Assembly (NCBI RefSeq): GCF_019752095.1
Contig: NZ_JAIEMO010000010.1
Location: forward strand, 1 to 64,000
Direction: 5' to 3'
Source: Nitrosomonas sp.
GTDB taxonomy: Bacteria; Pseudomonadota; Gammaproteobacteria; Burkholderiales; Nitrosomonadaceae
Length of the DNA stretch: 64,000 nucleotides
The stretch's first letter is position 1. The number at the start of each line of letters is the position of its first letter. The notes beneath the pieces were generated by a model that did not search any database, was not told the origin of the DNA, and saw only the letters and a program-made list of their open reading frames with translations. Shown here piece after piece: positions 10,008-18,414 of the stretch. Position numbers and translations under genes: made by a program.

Positions 10008-10580
10008 TTAACCGAACAATTTAGCGATATTGACATCCTGTTTATCAGCGTCGCCAAACTCCAGCAAATCGCGTGGTTTGAATTTAAACCAATTAGCAAT
10101 GATGGCATCAGGAAATTGCTCAATCCGCACATTATTAATTTTGACCGCTTCATTGTAGAACTCACGACGATCTGCGATGCTGTTTTCCAGCCCGGTAATA
10201 CGCACTTGCAAATGCTGAAATTTCTCACTGGCTTTCAATTCCGGGTAGTCTTCTGCAACGGCAAACAGATTGCCCAACCCAATGCGCAAGCTACTTTCCG
10301 CAGCGCCCAATGCACCGATATTACCCGCCTCCCGAGCGCCAGCTACTTGTGAGCGCGCCGCAATCACCTGCTTGAGTGTTTCCTGCTCAAAACCCATGTA
10401 TTGCTTGCAGGTTTCAACCAGCTTGGGAAGCTCATCGTGACGCTGCTTCAAAAGAATATCAATATTCGACCATGCCTGGGACACTGAATGTTTGATGTCC
10501 ACCAAGCTGTTATAGAGCATGATTCCATATACAAAAGCAATGGCCAACACTGCGATAGAAATATAGAAAATAATGTCCAA
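10008..10580 (-). CDS. lemA: LemA family protein
   Basis: This 190-residue protein has one N-terminal transmembrane helix (about 3-24) and a helical cytoplasmic or periplasmic bundle. It carries LemA signatures: YNSLVDIKHSVSQAWSNIDILLKQRHDELPKLV near 25-57, then YPELKASEKFQHL and the C-terminal FKPRDLLEFG. The biochemical role of LemA proteins is unknown; they are small membrane proteins often placed beside GIDE or TPM-domain genes. Here the GIDE gene follows by 15 bp. The upstream 210-bp region separates it divergently from a DUF4156 gene and must contain promoters for both. I see no strong consensus there. Confidence 0.92.
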   Translation of the reverse strand: MDIIFYISIAVLAIAFVYGIMLYNSLVDIKHSVSQAWSNIDILLKQRHDELPKLVETCKQYMGFEQETLKQVIAARSQVAGAREAGNIGALGAAESSLRIGLGNLFAVAEDYPELKASEKFQHLQVRITGLENSIADRREFYNEAVKINNVRIEQFPDAIIANWFKFKPRDLLEFGDADKQDVNIAKLFG

Positions 10581-10790
10581 CGTCTCTCCTCCTATAAATT
10601 ACATAAAACTTAATATACCTTAGAGATCCATCCATATCTGGATTGAAAAGATGCAGGTAGTGGCTTTATTTCACTGCATTGATTACTAAAATTCTGCAAT
10701 ACTTGTCCTGATCAGGGGTGATTGACGGATAATATCGTGTTTATTTATGATTCTGAATTTATAGCTGCAATCAAGTATTAGGAGTTACTC

Positions 10791-11162
10791 ATGCGCGTTT
10801 CAAAACCATCATGCCAATTAATTAAAATCTTATTGATTTTACTAATTATTATTGGCTGCGCTAAAGTTTCAGCACAGCCCGAGGAAAGCAAAACCGTTAC
10901 TATCATGCTCGGTAAATCTGGCCCTGAAGGCTGCGAATTACTCGGAAAAGTGACAGGATCTTCAAAAGAAAGTGAAACCGAAAACGATACCACGTCTTAT
11001 ACCGCGCGGCTGATCAGAGCTAGGAGCAATTTAACCAATGAGGCGAAAAAATTGGGAGGAAATAATGTGCATATTATCTATTCCAATAACTCGGGTAAAT
11101 ACGAAATTCCTGGTGCTGATAAGGAAATCATACATATCGGAAACGTTTATCGATGTCATTAA
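10791..11162 (+). CDS. DUF4156 exported small protein
   Basis: This 123-residue protein has a hydrophobic signal peptide (about 10-28) whose end, IIIGCAKVSAQ, could be a lipobox (Cys23) or a standard cleavage after SAQ. The mature part has features of DUF4156 lipoproteins: GCELLGKVTGSS, a helix RSNLTNEAKKLGGNNV, and the C-terminal GNVYRC. The paired cysteines (GCELL and YRC) are conserved in the family. A clear ribosome site (TAGGAG at 10780-10785) sets the start. The function of the family is unknown. Confidence 0.75.
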   Translation: MRVSKPSCQLIKILLILLIIIGCAKVSAQPEESKTVTIMLGKSGPEGCELLGKVTGSSKESETENDTTSYTARLIRARSNLTNEAKKLGGNNVHIIYSNNSGKYEIPGADKEIIHIGNVYRCH

Positions 11163-11444
11163 GGCTACGAATTGAAACTGATCATCACTCACTTGCGTCC
11201 GCCTTCAAACGCGATCCATTTGATTTTCCTTAAATATTTACTTCTGAGGAAATTTGTCGAAATATTCGATGAGTGTTACTATGCCACGTCTCGAGCCATA
11301 TTCTTTAACTTAAGTTTTTATCATTATTTTGGAAAGCCAGATAATATAAAATGTTTAATAAGCAGAATCTCACATCAGCGCTCAGAGATACCCAAATAAA
11401 CGGGGTTGCAAAACCCACTCTATTCATTTGTAAACGAGGTTGTC

Positions 11445-11789
11445 ATGAACAAACTAATTTTATCCCTTTCAGTGGCTTTTTTATCTCTACTATTAGTGAG
11501 CTGCTCGGGACAAGAAGGAACTGCTGAGAAAATGGGTAAAGAAATCGATCAATCCATCGATAGCGGCAAAAAAGCAGTTAATGAAGTTATAGAAAAAGTA
11601 TCAGAGAAAATTGAAGAAATTGAAAGTGCGTTTGAAGGTCCTGCCGAACAAACCGGTGAAGAAATTGACGAAGCAGTTGAAAATGCCGCAGAAAAAGTTG
11701 AAGAAACCAGCGATACATTAGAAGAAAAAATTGAAGAGGCTGGCGATACATTAGAGGAAAAAGTTGACAGTGCTGACAGCAGCAAGTAA
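11445..11789 (+). CDS. Small acidic lipoprotein with heptad-like repeats
   Basis: The start is the ATG at 11445, after a purine-rich site (ACGAGG); the longer in-frame TTG upstream adds a non-secretory stretch. Residues 1-20 form a lipoprotein signal with LLLVSC as lipobox. The rest is a glutamate- and lysine-rich helix with repeated units such as EKVEETSDTLEEKIEEAGDTLEEKVD, so a long amphipathic coiled coil is predicted. It resembles small bacterial YtxH/apolipoprotein-like stress lipoproteins, but I cannot assign a named family. The two TLEEK units are near-identical at DNA level, so repeat number may vary between strains. Confidence 0.65.
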   Translation: MNKLILSLSVAFLSLLLVSCSGQEGTAEKMGKEIDQSIDSGKKAVNEVIEKVSEKIEEIESAFEGPAEQTGEEIDEAVENAAEKVEETSDTLEEKIEEAGDTLEEKVDSADSSK

Positions 11790-11824
11790 ACGGTGCGCCG
11801 ATACTAATCAGCAATGACTGAAGG

Positions 11825-11869
11825 TCACGCTAACAACTGAATGCAATAATGACTCAGTTGTTAGCGTGA
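11825..11869. repeat. Perfect 16-bp inverted repeat (hairpin)
   Basis: TCACGCTAACAACTGA at 11825-11840 is perfectly complementary to TCAGTTGTTAGCGTGA at 11854-11869, with a 13-nt loop. It lies 35 bp after the lipoprotein stop. No T-run follows on the plus strand, so it may be a non-classical terminator, an mRNA 3' stabiliser or a mobile-element remnant rather than a standard intrinsic terminator. Confidence 0.8.
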
Positions 11870-11919
11870 TTCAACATAATAAATCCAAAAGCTCAAAACT
11901 CATTTACGTCTAAAATTTT

Positions 11920-12045
11920 TCAATCTCTTGTCAGCCTCTGATTCTGATAATCCGTCAACACACCAACCAAGATAATTACCACACCGACTGCCCTATAAAA
12001 ATTTCGTGCACTCTCATCGTCGGCAAAACCCAGAACAAAGCGCAT
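11920..12045 (-). CDS. Possible 41-residue membrane protein or gene remnant
   Basis: A leftward frame from the ATG at 12045 encodes MRFVLGFADDESARNFYRAV followed by a hydrophobic segment (VVIILVGVLT) and a short polar tail. The same frame is open upstream to a stop at 12121-12123 with no standard start, giving up to 66 codons. No ribosome site is evident. It could be a genuine one-helix membrane miniprotein or the end of a degraded gene. Composition looks protein-like, but I recognise no family. Confidence 0.3.
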   Translation of the reverse strand: MRFVLGFADDESARNFYRAVGVVIILVGVLTDYQNQRLTRD

Positions 12046-12215
12046 GAATCCAAAATCCTTGTTGGGAATATTAACTTCCTGGATTGAAGGGCAGCTTTTT
12101 TTAATCGATATGCCCAGCAGTTAACAACGAAACTATTTCCAACACAATAAATCATTTATAATCATACACCTAATCAAAAACCTAATCAGACAGGTAAAAA
12201 AATAATCGATAAACC

Positions 12216-12243
12216 TTGAGCGCTTGACTAATTTACGTATAAT
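12216..12243 (+). promoter_or_regulatory. Sigma70-type promoter of the GAF-PAS-GGDEF-EAL gene
   Basis: TTGAGC (12216-12221) and TATAAT (12238-12243) are separated by 16 bp. This is a near-consensus housekeeping promoter about 110 bp upstream of the GTG start at 12356. No other gene lies between. Confidence 0.5.
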
Positions 12244-12355
12244 TTACACCTACTTATATCCAAGAGCTAAATTTATTGCACACTAAAACTCTTTAACTCA
12301 CATAATCCATGCAAAAAACCACGTAGTTCAAATTGAGGGGGGAGATTAACACGTT

Positions 12356-14587
12356 GTGAATAAGGACATAACTCAACAGATCATTGCTCCAACCGGTTAT
12401 TTCGACCTCACCAATCCCGAGCAAAGTAAGATTCTTGAATTCCAACAGGAGATTCTTGAGTTAATCGTATTGGGAAATAATTACAAAGAAATTTGTGAAA
12501 AAATCTGCCTGTTGATAGAGCAACTCTTGGATAATGCAGTCGCATCAGTCATGCTACTGGACAAAGGCAAGCAATGCATGAATGTGTTCGCGGCACCCAG
12601 CATTCCAGCGGAGTGTGTAACACGACTCAATGGTTTGCGTCCTGGCCCTGAAGCGGGATCTTGCGGCAATGCAGTTTTTCGTCAAGAAGCAGTCTTTATA
12701 GAAAGTACGCTCGATGACCCACGTTGGCAGAGTATCCGAGAAATAGCCATCGATTTTAATATTCTCTCCTGCTGGTCAATGCCCGTGCGTAGTAAAGGTG
12801 GCGAATGTATTGGCTCGTTTGCGCTTTCCAGTTTTGAGCATCGCTTGCCGAGCGTATTTCACCGTAAATTGCTTCAAGTCGGATCGTTCATTATTGGAAT
12901 TGCATTAGAGCAACAAAAAATGAACGAGCAATTGCATCTTTCCAGTAAAGTTTTTGAAAATAGCCCAGAGGCAATCATGATTGCCGATGAGAATAGGGTC
13001 ATCATTTCTATTAATAAAGCGCTGAATATAATAACCGGCTTTAGCGCAGAGGAGATAGTAGGCAAGCCCACATCAATTGTCACATCCATTAGACACAGTA
13101 CTAAGTTTTTCCAAAAAATATGGGGGAGTGTTAAGCAATCTGGCCACTGGCAAGGTGAGGTGTGGAATAGACACAAGTTCGGACGGGAATACCCGGCATG
13201 GTTAACCATCACTTCGGTACCAAATAACAATGGTTCGAGCTGTTACTATCTCATTAATTTTTCTAATATCACAGATAAGAAGAAATCGGATGAAATTATA
13301 TGGCGGCAGGCAAACTATGATTCGTTGACCGGTTTACCAAACCGCAATATGTTTTATGACCGGCTAAGCCATGACATTAGAAATGTCTCTCGTACAGGAG
13401 CACTCTTAGCGGTGCTGTTTATCGATCTCGACCGCTTCAAGGAAGTCAATGATTCGTTTGGACACAGTGTTGGCGATGCTCTTCTGATAGAAGCAGCAAA
13501 GCGGCTCAGTGGCTGCGTTCGAGAAACCGATACGGTTGCACGCCTGGGCGGCGATGAATTCACCATTATTCTAAATGGACTCACCGATCAGAACTGTGCA
13601 GAAAGAATAATCCAGCTGATTTTACTGGAATTGACTAAGCCATTTTATTTGAATGCTAAGTTAGCCTATGTCACGGCAAGTATTGGCGTGACATTTTTCC
13701 CTGCTGATGCGGGCAGTACGGAAATTCTGATGAAGAACGCTGACCAAGCCATGTATGCCGCCAAAAATAATGGGCGCAATTGCTGCAGTTATTTCACCTC
13801 CAGCATGCGCAAAGCAACAGAAATCCGTTCAAGAATCGCCTATGAATTGCGTCACGCACTTAGAGAACAACAGCTGTTCTTGATGTATCAGCCCATTGTA
13901 AATTTAACAACCGGTTATATCCATAAAGCCGAAGCCTTAATACGCTGGCAGCATCCAGAACGCGGAACAATTTATCCAATAGAATTTATTTCCATTGCAG
14001 AAGAATCCAGCCTGATAGCTGAAATAGGCGATTGGGTATTCAAACAAGCTGTCAACCAGGTAGCTGCGTGGCAAGCTAATTACAATACTAATTTTCAAAT
14101 TAGTATTAATAAATCACCCAAACAATTTATCAGCAAAATGAGCGATTGGGTGGATCACTTACATCAAAAAAAACTGAAGGGTCAAAGCATTATCGTTGAG
14201 ATTACTGAAAACTTGTTGCTAGATATCCATGAATTAGTCGTAAAACAATTATTAAGCTTCCGCGATGCAGGAGTACAAGTAGCCATTGATGATTTTGGCA
14301 CAGGTTATTCGTCACTTTCTTATTTAAAAAAATTCGATATCGACTATCTCAAGATTGATCAGTCCTTCATTTCTAATCTGGATAGCAAATCTAACGATAG
14401 AATCCTATGTGAAGCGGTCATCACCATGGCGCACCGTCTGGGCATGAAAGTCGTCGCTGAAGGCGTGGAAACAAATTCGCAGAAACAACTTTTAATCGCC
14501 ATGGGCTGCGATTACGGACAAGGTTATTTTTTTAGCAAACCTTTGTCCGCAGAAAATTTTGAAGCGTTTCTTCAACAAACCCCTTGA
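12356..14587 (+). CDS. GAF-PAS-GGDEF-EAL c-di-GMP turnover protein
   Basis: This cytoplasmic 743-residue protein has four domains in order: GAF (about 30-190), PAS (about 200-315, VFENSPEAIMIADENRVI), GGDEF (about 325-485) and EAL (about 500-740). The GGDEF active site is intact (RLGGDEFTIIL). The EAL domain keeps KAEALIRWQHP, the metal-binding DDFGTGYSSLSYL and AEGVET. Both c-di-GMP synthesis and hydrolysis are therefore possible, with the GAF/PAS modules sensing a small molecule or redox state. There is no membrane segment. The start is GTG, preceded by a very purine-rich site (GGGGGGAG at 12338-12345). The sigma70-like promoter at 12216-12243 would give a leader of about 105 nt. Confidence 0.9.
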   Translation: MNKDITQQIIAPTGYFDLTNPEQSKILEFQQEILELIVLGNNYKEICEKICLLIEQLLDNAVASVMLLDKGKQCMNVFAAPSIPAECVTRLNGLRPGPEAGSCGNAVFRQEAVFIESTLDDPRWQSIREIAIDFNILSCWSMPVRSKGGECIGSFALSSFEHRLPSVFHRKLLQVGSFIIGIALEQQKMNEQLHLSSKVFENSPEAIMIADENRVIISINKALNIITGFSAEEIVGKPTSIVTSIRHSTKFFQKIWGSVKQSGHWQGEVWNRHKFGREYPAWLTITSVPNNNGSSCYYLINFSNITDKKKSDEIIWRQANYDSLTGLPNRNMFYDRLSHDIRNVSRTGALLAVLFIDLDRFKEVNDSFGHSVGDALLIEAAKRLSGCVRETDTVARLGGDEFTIILNGLTDQNCAERIIQLILLELTKPFYLNAKLAYVTASIGVTFFPADAGSTEILMKNADQAMYAAKNNGRNCCSYFTSSMRKATEIRSRIAYELRHALREQQLFLMYQPIVNLTTGYIHKAEALIRWQHPERGTIYPIEFISIAEESSLIAEIGDWVFKQAVNQVAAWQANYNTNFQISINKSPKQFISKMSDWVDHLHQKKLKGQSIIVEITENLLLDIHELVVKQLLSFRDAGVQVAIDDFGTGYSSLSYLKKFDIDYLKIDQSFISNLDSKSNDRILCEAVITMAHRLGMKVVAEGVETNSQKQLLIAMGCDYGQGYFFSKPLSAENFEAFLQQTP

Positions 14588-14746
14588 TAAATTATAATGT
14601 TTTAGGTAGTTAACCTATTTAAGCACAGGAGATGCTTACTATTTTGCGAGCCCTCTTTTGCCAGATATCTAAAAGAATTCTTTTAGTGCGATCACCACGT
14701 CACGATGCAGAACATAGCTTTCCGCTTCTGATCTGATCCATTACCC

Positions 14747-15280
14747 ATGAAAATATTTACTCGGATATCACTTCTTTTGCTTTTTATTTCATCATCTTCA
14801 GGTTGCTTATCACCTATTGCGTTGAGCAGAGCAGTTGAAGTTTATGATGACGCTGCTATCCGCGCGGAGTCGAGGCAGCTTCTGACCAATATCGCACGTG
14901 CCCAGCATCATGAGCCACTACATTTTACTAGGGTCTCCAGTATTGCGGCAACTTTCAATTTCAGCGCCAATGCGGGTGCCACACCTGCACTGACCGGAGA
15001 AAGTGGCGGTTTGTTGGCGCCAGTATTTGGTGCTGGTGCCGCAGAAAATCCGACTTTCAGCATTGATCCGATTGCCAGCGACGAATTCACCAAACGCCTC
15101 CTGACACCATTCAGTCAACATAAGCTGACCCTTTTGCTGCGGCAACACTTTGATATTGATCTGATGCTGCGGATGATGGCTCAAGAAGTGCACTTGCATC
15201 ATACCGGGCAGCAAGAAATTCTGGTATTACTTCGACCGAAAGACGCAGGCACAAACATCGCTTGCATCATAATTCTTTAG
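14747..15280 (+). pseudogene. Hypothetical lipoprotein, probably truncated
   Basis: The 177-residue reading frame begins with a lipoprotein signal (SSSSGC, Cys20) and continues into a segment rich in Ala and Gly (SSIAATFNFSANAGATPALTG), then a helical region ending TGQQEILVLLRP. I believe it is the N-terminal part of a longer family of outer-membrane-associated lipoproteins. The frame ends in a TAG at 15278. The same frame stays open for another 28 codons (15281-15367) encoding QDLKREITMARLADYYFEVN, which looks like a genuine protein C-terminus. A nonsense mutation plus an internal deletion would explain this. An intact short protein cannot be excluded. Confidence 0.5.
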
Positions 15281-15489
15281 AATCGGCTACCCTCCCAGCT
15301 ACAGGATCTGAAGAGAGAAATTACGATGGCTAGGCTTGCCGATTATTATTTCGAAGTAAATTTTTGAGCCTGAAAACTTCCAGGTCATGTAGTCAGAGCA
15401 TTCTCATTTTTATGCATGCACATTGCCCGACTCTTAGCGATAGCATGAGGAAATCAAATGCAAGACCTGAACACTCCACTGAATTATTC

Positions 15490-16857
15490 ATGCTGATATT
15501 TTTGCTCCAGGCACAGTTAACGTGGCAACACCGTCTGAGACCGTTAAAAGGTGTCTTAATTCTTACAGCATGTTTTTTTTATGTGAGTTCCACAGCTTAT
15601 GCGCAAGAGGATATCCCAGACCGGTCACAACAACCGATTACAATAAAATCTTCCAAGGATAATAAAAGAAAAACAGGATTATTCGTTACTGATTCTGGAT
15701 CAGGATATCGATGGAATAATGGCAGAAATCAAATACGCTTAGGAGGATTTATCCAAGCTGACTCGCGAACTTTTTTTGAGAATGCGGGCGAGGCAGATAA
15801 TGACAATTTTACCTTCCGCCGTATTCGACCCGTACTTGAAGTCAGATTTGGTAAGGTTTACAGCTTTTACTTTATGCCTAATCTGGAATCGAGTCTGGGA
15901 ATTCTGGATGCTTTTTTTGAAAGTAATTACATCAAACCATTCAATCTTCGCGTCGGCAAGTTCAAGTCTCCATTTGGACTGGAACGCCTGCAGTCAGCGA
16001 CTGCATTAGCTTTAAACGAACGAGCCTTCCCCACCAATCTGGCGCCTAATCGCGAAATTGGCGCACAAGTTTTTGGCGATATCCTCTGGGATACCACCGA
16101 ATATCAGATTGGTATATTTCACGGTAATGTTGATAACGGTTCAGGCATAGGCGATAGCGTTATTAATTCAAACAGCAGCGGTATCGATTTTGTTGCGCGC
16201 ATTTTTTCCCACCCGCTCAAACATATTCAAACCGAATTTCTCCAGGGGTTGGGATTGGGCGTTGCCTATAGTTATGGAACACAATATGGCAGCGCGCAAC
16301 CAGGTAATGCGCACTTGCCAATCTTCATATCACCGGGGCAACAGTCGATTGCATCGTACGTATCAGGTGCTTTTGCCGACGGCAGCCGCGAACGTATCGG
16401 CCCGCAGCTTTTTTATCACTCCGGCCCGTTTGGGATCATGGGGGAATATACAATTTCCCAACAAAATATTAAGATTGGGGCCACGAGTGATAAAGTCACA
16501 AATGATGCTTTCCAAGTCCAATTATCCTGGGTTCTCTTTAATGGCGATGCCTCATTTCGCAGGGTGCAGCCGCACAATCCGATAACGTTTGAAAATATCA
16601 GTGCATTGGGTGCCGTACAATTGGTCACACGCTATTCGGAACTCAATCTTGACACCAAAGCATTTGCGCACGGCTTATTTAATATGGATCGCTCAGTCAA
16701 CAAGGCTCAGGATTTTGGGGTAGGCATTAATTGGTATCTCAATCGCAATGTTAAATTCCAATTAAGTTACAATCAGACCCATTTCAACGGCGCAATTGGC
16801 ATAATCGATCGACCTACAGAAAAAATATTATTTTCACGCATGCAGCTCGCGTTTTAA
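15490..16857 (+). CDS. OprO/OprP-type phosphate-selective porin
   Basis: The mature protein is an outer-membrane beta-barrel of the OprP/OprO family, which imports phosphate or polyphosphate. Markers are the early strand QIRLGGFIQADSRTFF, the DNFTFRRIRPVLEVRFGKV motif, the FNLRVGKFKSPFGLERLQSA motif with basic residues, and a terminal aromatic (MQLAF). A signal peptide with WQHRLRPLK followed by a hydrophobic core ends in AYA. I use the ATG at 15490 because it gives a normal leader length; the ATG at 15445 and the TTG at 15364 are longer alternatives. None has a good ribosome site. A phosphate porin in a genome region also carrying PPK2 and CHAD suggests phosphate storage, but they are not adjacent. 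Confidence 0.85.
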   Translation: MLIFLLQAQLTWQHRLRPLKGVLILTACFFYVSSTAYAQEDIPDRSQQPITIKSSKDNKRKTGLFVTDSGSGYRWNNGRNQIRLGGFIQADSRTFFENAGEADNDNFTFRRIRPVLEVRFGKVYSFYFMPNLESSLGILDAFFESNYIKPFNLRVGKFKSPFGLERLQSATALALNERAFPTNLAPNREIGAQVFGDILWDTTEYQIGIFHGNVDNGSGIGDSVINSNSSGIDFVARIFSHPLKHIQTEFLQGLGLGVAYSYGTQYGSAQPGNAHLPIFISPGQQSIASYVSGAFADGSRERIGPQLFYHSGPFGIMGEYTISQQNIKIGATSDKVTNDAFQVQLSWVLFNGDASFRRVQPHNPITFENISALGAVQLVTRYSELNLDTKAFAHGLFNMDRSVNKAQDFGVGINWYLNRNVKFQLSYNQTHFNGAIGIIDRPTEKILFSRMQLAF

Positions 16858-16908
16858 TTCCTAGCTTTATCGAATCGAAGTGAGATCATAGAATTCATAC
16901 TATTGAAA

Positions 16909-17139
16909 ATGGATAAAATAGACAAAGAACTGGATGCGCGCGGCTTGGTTTGCCCTCTGCCTATCTTACGCACCAAGCAATCACTTGCTGGCATGATCAG
17001 CGGACAAACCCTGAAAATCGTTGCCACTGACCCAGGTTCTATGATTGATTTTCAGGTTTTTTCCGAGCAAACGGGGAATGAATTGTTGTCTATGTCACAA
17101 GCAACCGGTGAATTCGTCTTCGTACTCAAGAAGCGATAG
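16909..17139 (+). CDS. tusA: TusA-family sulfurtransferase
   Basis: This small cytoplasmic sulfur carrier protein (76 residues from the ATG at 16909) has the family signature DARGLVCPLPILRTKQSL; the cysteine in VCPLP is the persulfide-carrying residue. The second half matches the family pattern GQTLKIVATDPGS. TusA-like proteins relay sulfur for tRNA 2-thiolation, molybdopterin or sulfur oxidation. No other sulfur-relay gene is adjacent; a cysteine desulfurase lies about 16 kb away. Confidence 0.9.
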   Translation: MDKIDKELDARGLVCPLPILRTKQSLAGMISGQTLKIVATDPGSMIDFQVFSEQTGNELLSMSQATGEFVFVLKKR

Positions 17140-17161
17140 ATAGTCTCTAATTAACAAACTG

Positions 17162-17353
17162 TTGGAAAATGTTTTTGAAGCAACCAATACAAAAGATAAA
17201 AGTTGCTTAACAACTGGAGTGTGCAGAATTTGTCGATCACCTCATCCAATCGTTGTGTCACAAACAGATACCCAGTGTCACTGGTGTGATCGTTCAGTGG
17301 AAATTACATTCACGCTTGCAAATCAGATACTTTATAGAGCTCGTCGCCTATAA
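17162..17353 (+). CDS. Possible 63-residue zinc-ribbon protein
   Basis: Directly after tusA a TTG-initiated frame encodes a small protein with CRIC (21-24) and CHWC (39-42), a CXXC-X14-CXXC arrangement typical of zinc ribbons. It overlaps the end of the convergent 313-residue gene by 44 bp and has no clear ribosome site. The cysteine spacing is the only support; it could be a chance frame. Confidence 0.3.
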   Translation: MENVFEATNTKDKSCLTTGVCRICRSPHPIVVSQTDTQCHWCDRSVEITFTLANQILYRARRL

Positions 17354-18251
17354 TGGCATAATAATCACTCGAGTTAACCCGCTTATTATTCTGCACTCTG
17401 GTAAGAATTTCCTTGAGTTGTGAGCCGCGCACGAGTATCGCCAGATTGTAATTCACAGCCACGTCCACAACATCGGATATTGCCCTGGCTTCAATCTGGC
17501 CTGGTGCTGCCTCGGCACCGCGCTTGATGAGAGCGACGGGTAACTCGGTTACTGGCTGATCCTTTATTGTTACATACTTGATATTCCGATCGCTTTTATA
17601 ATCATCGCTCACAGCGTAACGCGTATTATCAAGCCGATTCAAGTCAAAATTCCCATTCACGACGATAAGATAGAGTTGATTTTCTGTCACATTGATATCC
17701 TCATCCCCGGACAGAGTGGCGATGGGAATGGGTTGCTGTGGATGAAATGGGCTATCGGCCGGAACCGCGTAACTCGCCACCTTGCGACAAACAAGCAACG
17801 CGCGCGTACTGCCTGCAGCAAGGGTAGGAATTCTTTTGGGATCCATGCCCTCTAGTAACTTCAACGATTCATCAGCTAAGCAGTGGCAGAAACTCGACTT
17901 GCCTAACTTCATTTTATCATGCAGTTTTGCGTAAGCGATGTTATACGTCATTCCGCATTTTTTTACCACCTGCGCACGAATCTTCTCCGGTTGCACGCAC
18001 TCACCGACGTCCGTCGTCAGCACCTGGTTCACCACATTCGCATAACCAGTAGATGCATCTCGCTCTCGTGCCGCTTCAAATTTCTTCCCAATGCAATCGC
18101 AGTCATAGGCCACATTCAGCAGATTATTATTTCTGCATTGCGCTCGCACTTTTTCCGTTTCTGTTTCCGAAGATGCTGGTGTAACCTCCCACGCAAAACT
18201 AATTACGAGCACGTACAAAAAAAGATTTATAACTCTCTTTGTCATTATCAT
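17310..18251 (-). CDS. Exported cysteine-rich hypothetical protein
   Basis: I do not recognise a family. The 313-residue protein has a signal peptide (KRVINLFLYVLVISFAWEV, cleavage near PASS-ET). The N-terminal half contains regularly spaced cysteines: AQCRNNN, YDCDCIG, GECVQ, KKCGM, FCHCLAD and LVCRK. This suggests a disulphide-stabilised periplasmic domain. The pattern CDCIG and CHCL with about 70 residues between is reminiscent of a duplicated small cysteine domain. The C-terminal half (about 185-313) looks like a beta-rich domain without cysteines. There is a possible ATG two codons further in. It is not obviously in an operon; a 163-bp gap separates it from the divergent lactate permease. 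Confidence 0.6.
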   Translation of the reverse strand: MIMTKRVINLFLYVLVISFAWEVTPASSETETEKVRAQCRNNNLLNVAYDCDCIGKKFEAARERDASTGYANVVNQVLTTDVGECVQPEKIRAQVVKKCGMTYNIAYAKLHDKMKLGKSSFCHCLADESLKLLEGMDPKRIPTLAAGSTRALLVCRKVASYAVPADSPFHPQQPIPIATLSGDEDINVTENQLYLIVVNGNFDLNRLDNTRYAVSDDYKSDRNIKYVTIKDQPVTELPVALIKRGAEAAPGQIEARAISDVVDVAVNYNLAILVRGSQLKEILTRVQNNKRVNSSDYYAIIGDELYKVSDLQA

Positions 18252-18414
18252 TCCTATTTCTCACGGTATTGCTGAGTAAATTGCTTCTGGGTCAAAATAT
18301 CAGTCTCAATACAATTTTGAATCACGCGATGTTCAGTATGAATGCATAATAAATTAAATCTGCGTTGAATGAAACTTGCGGATTAACCTGCATCCTTAAA
18401 CAGGAAAACATGCT

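Larger units (their letters stand above)
11790..12355. other. 566-bp intergenic region
   Basis: It holds the perfect hairpin at 11825-11869, a short leftward open frame at 11920-12045 and an AT-rich promoter region near 12216-12243. Between 12046 and 12200 I see no gene with a convincing start. The leftward frame stays open back to 12120 without an ATG, which suggests a gene remnant. Confidence 0.6.

Noticed and set aside
11172-11399. Open frame of 75 codons between the DUF4156 gene and the small lipoprotein gene
   Set aside because: TTG start without ribosome site, irregular composition, no family pattern; taken as non-coding.
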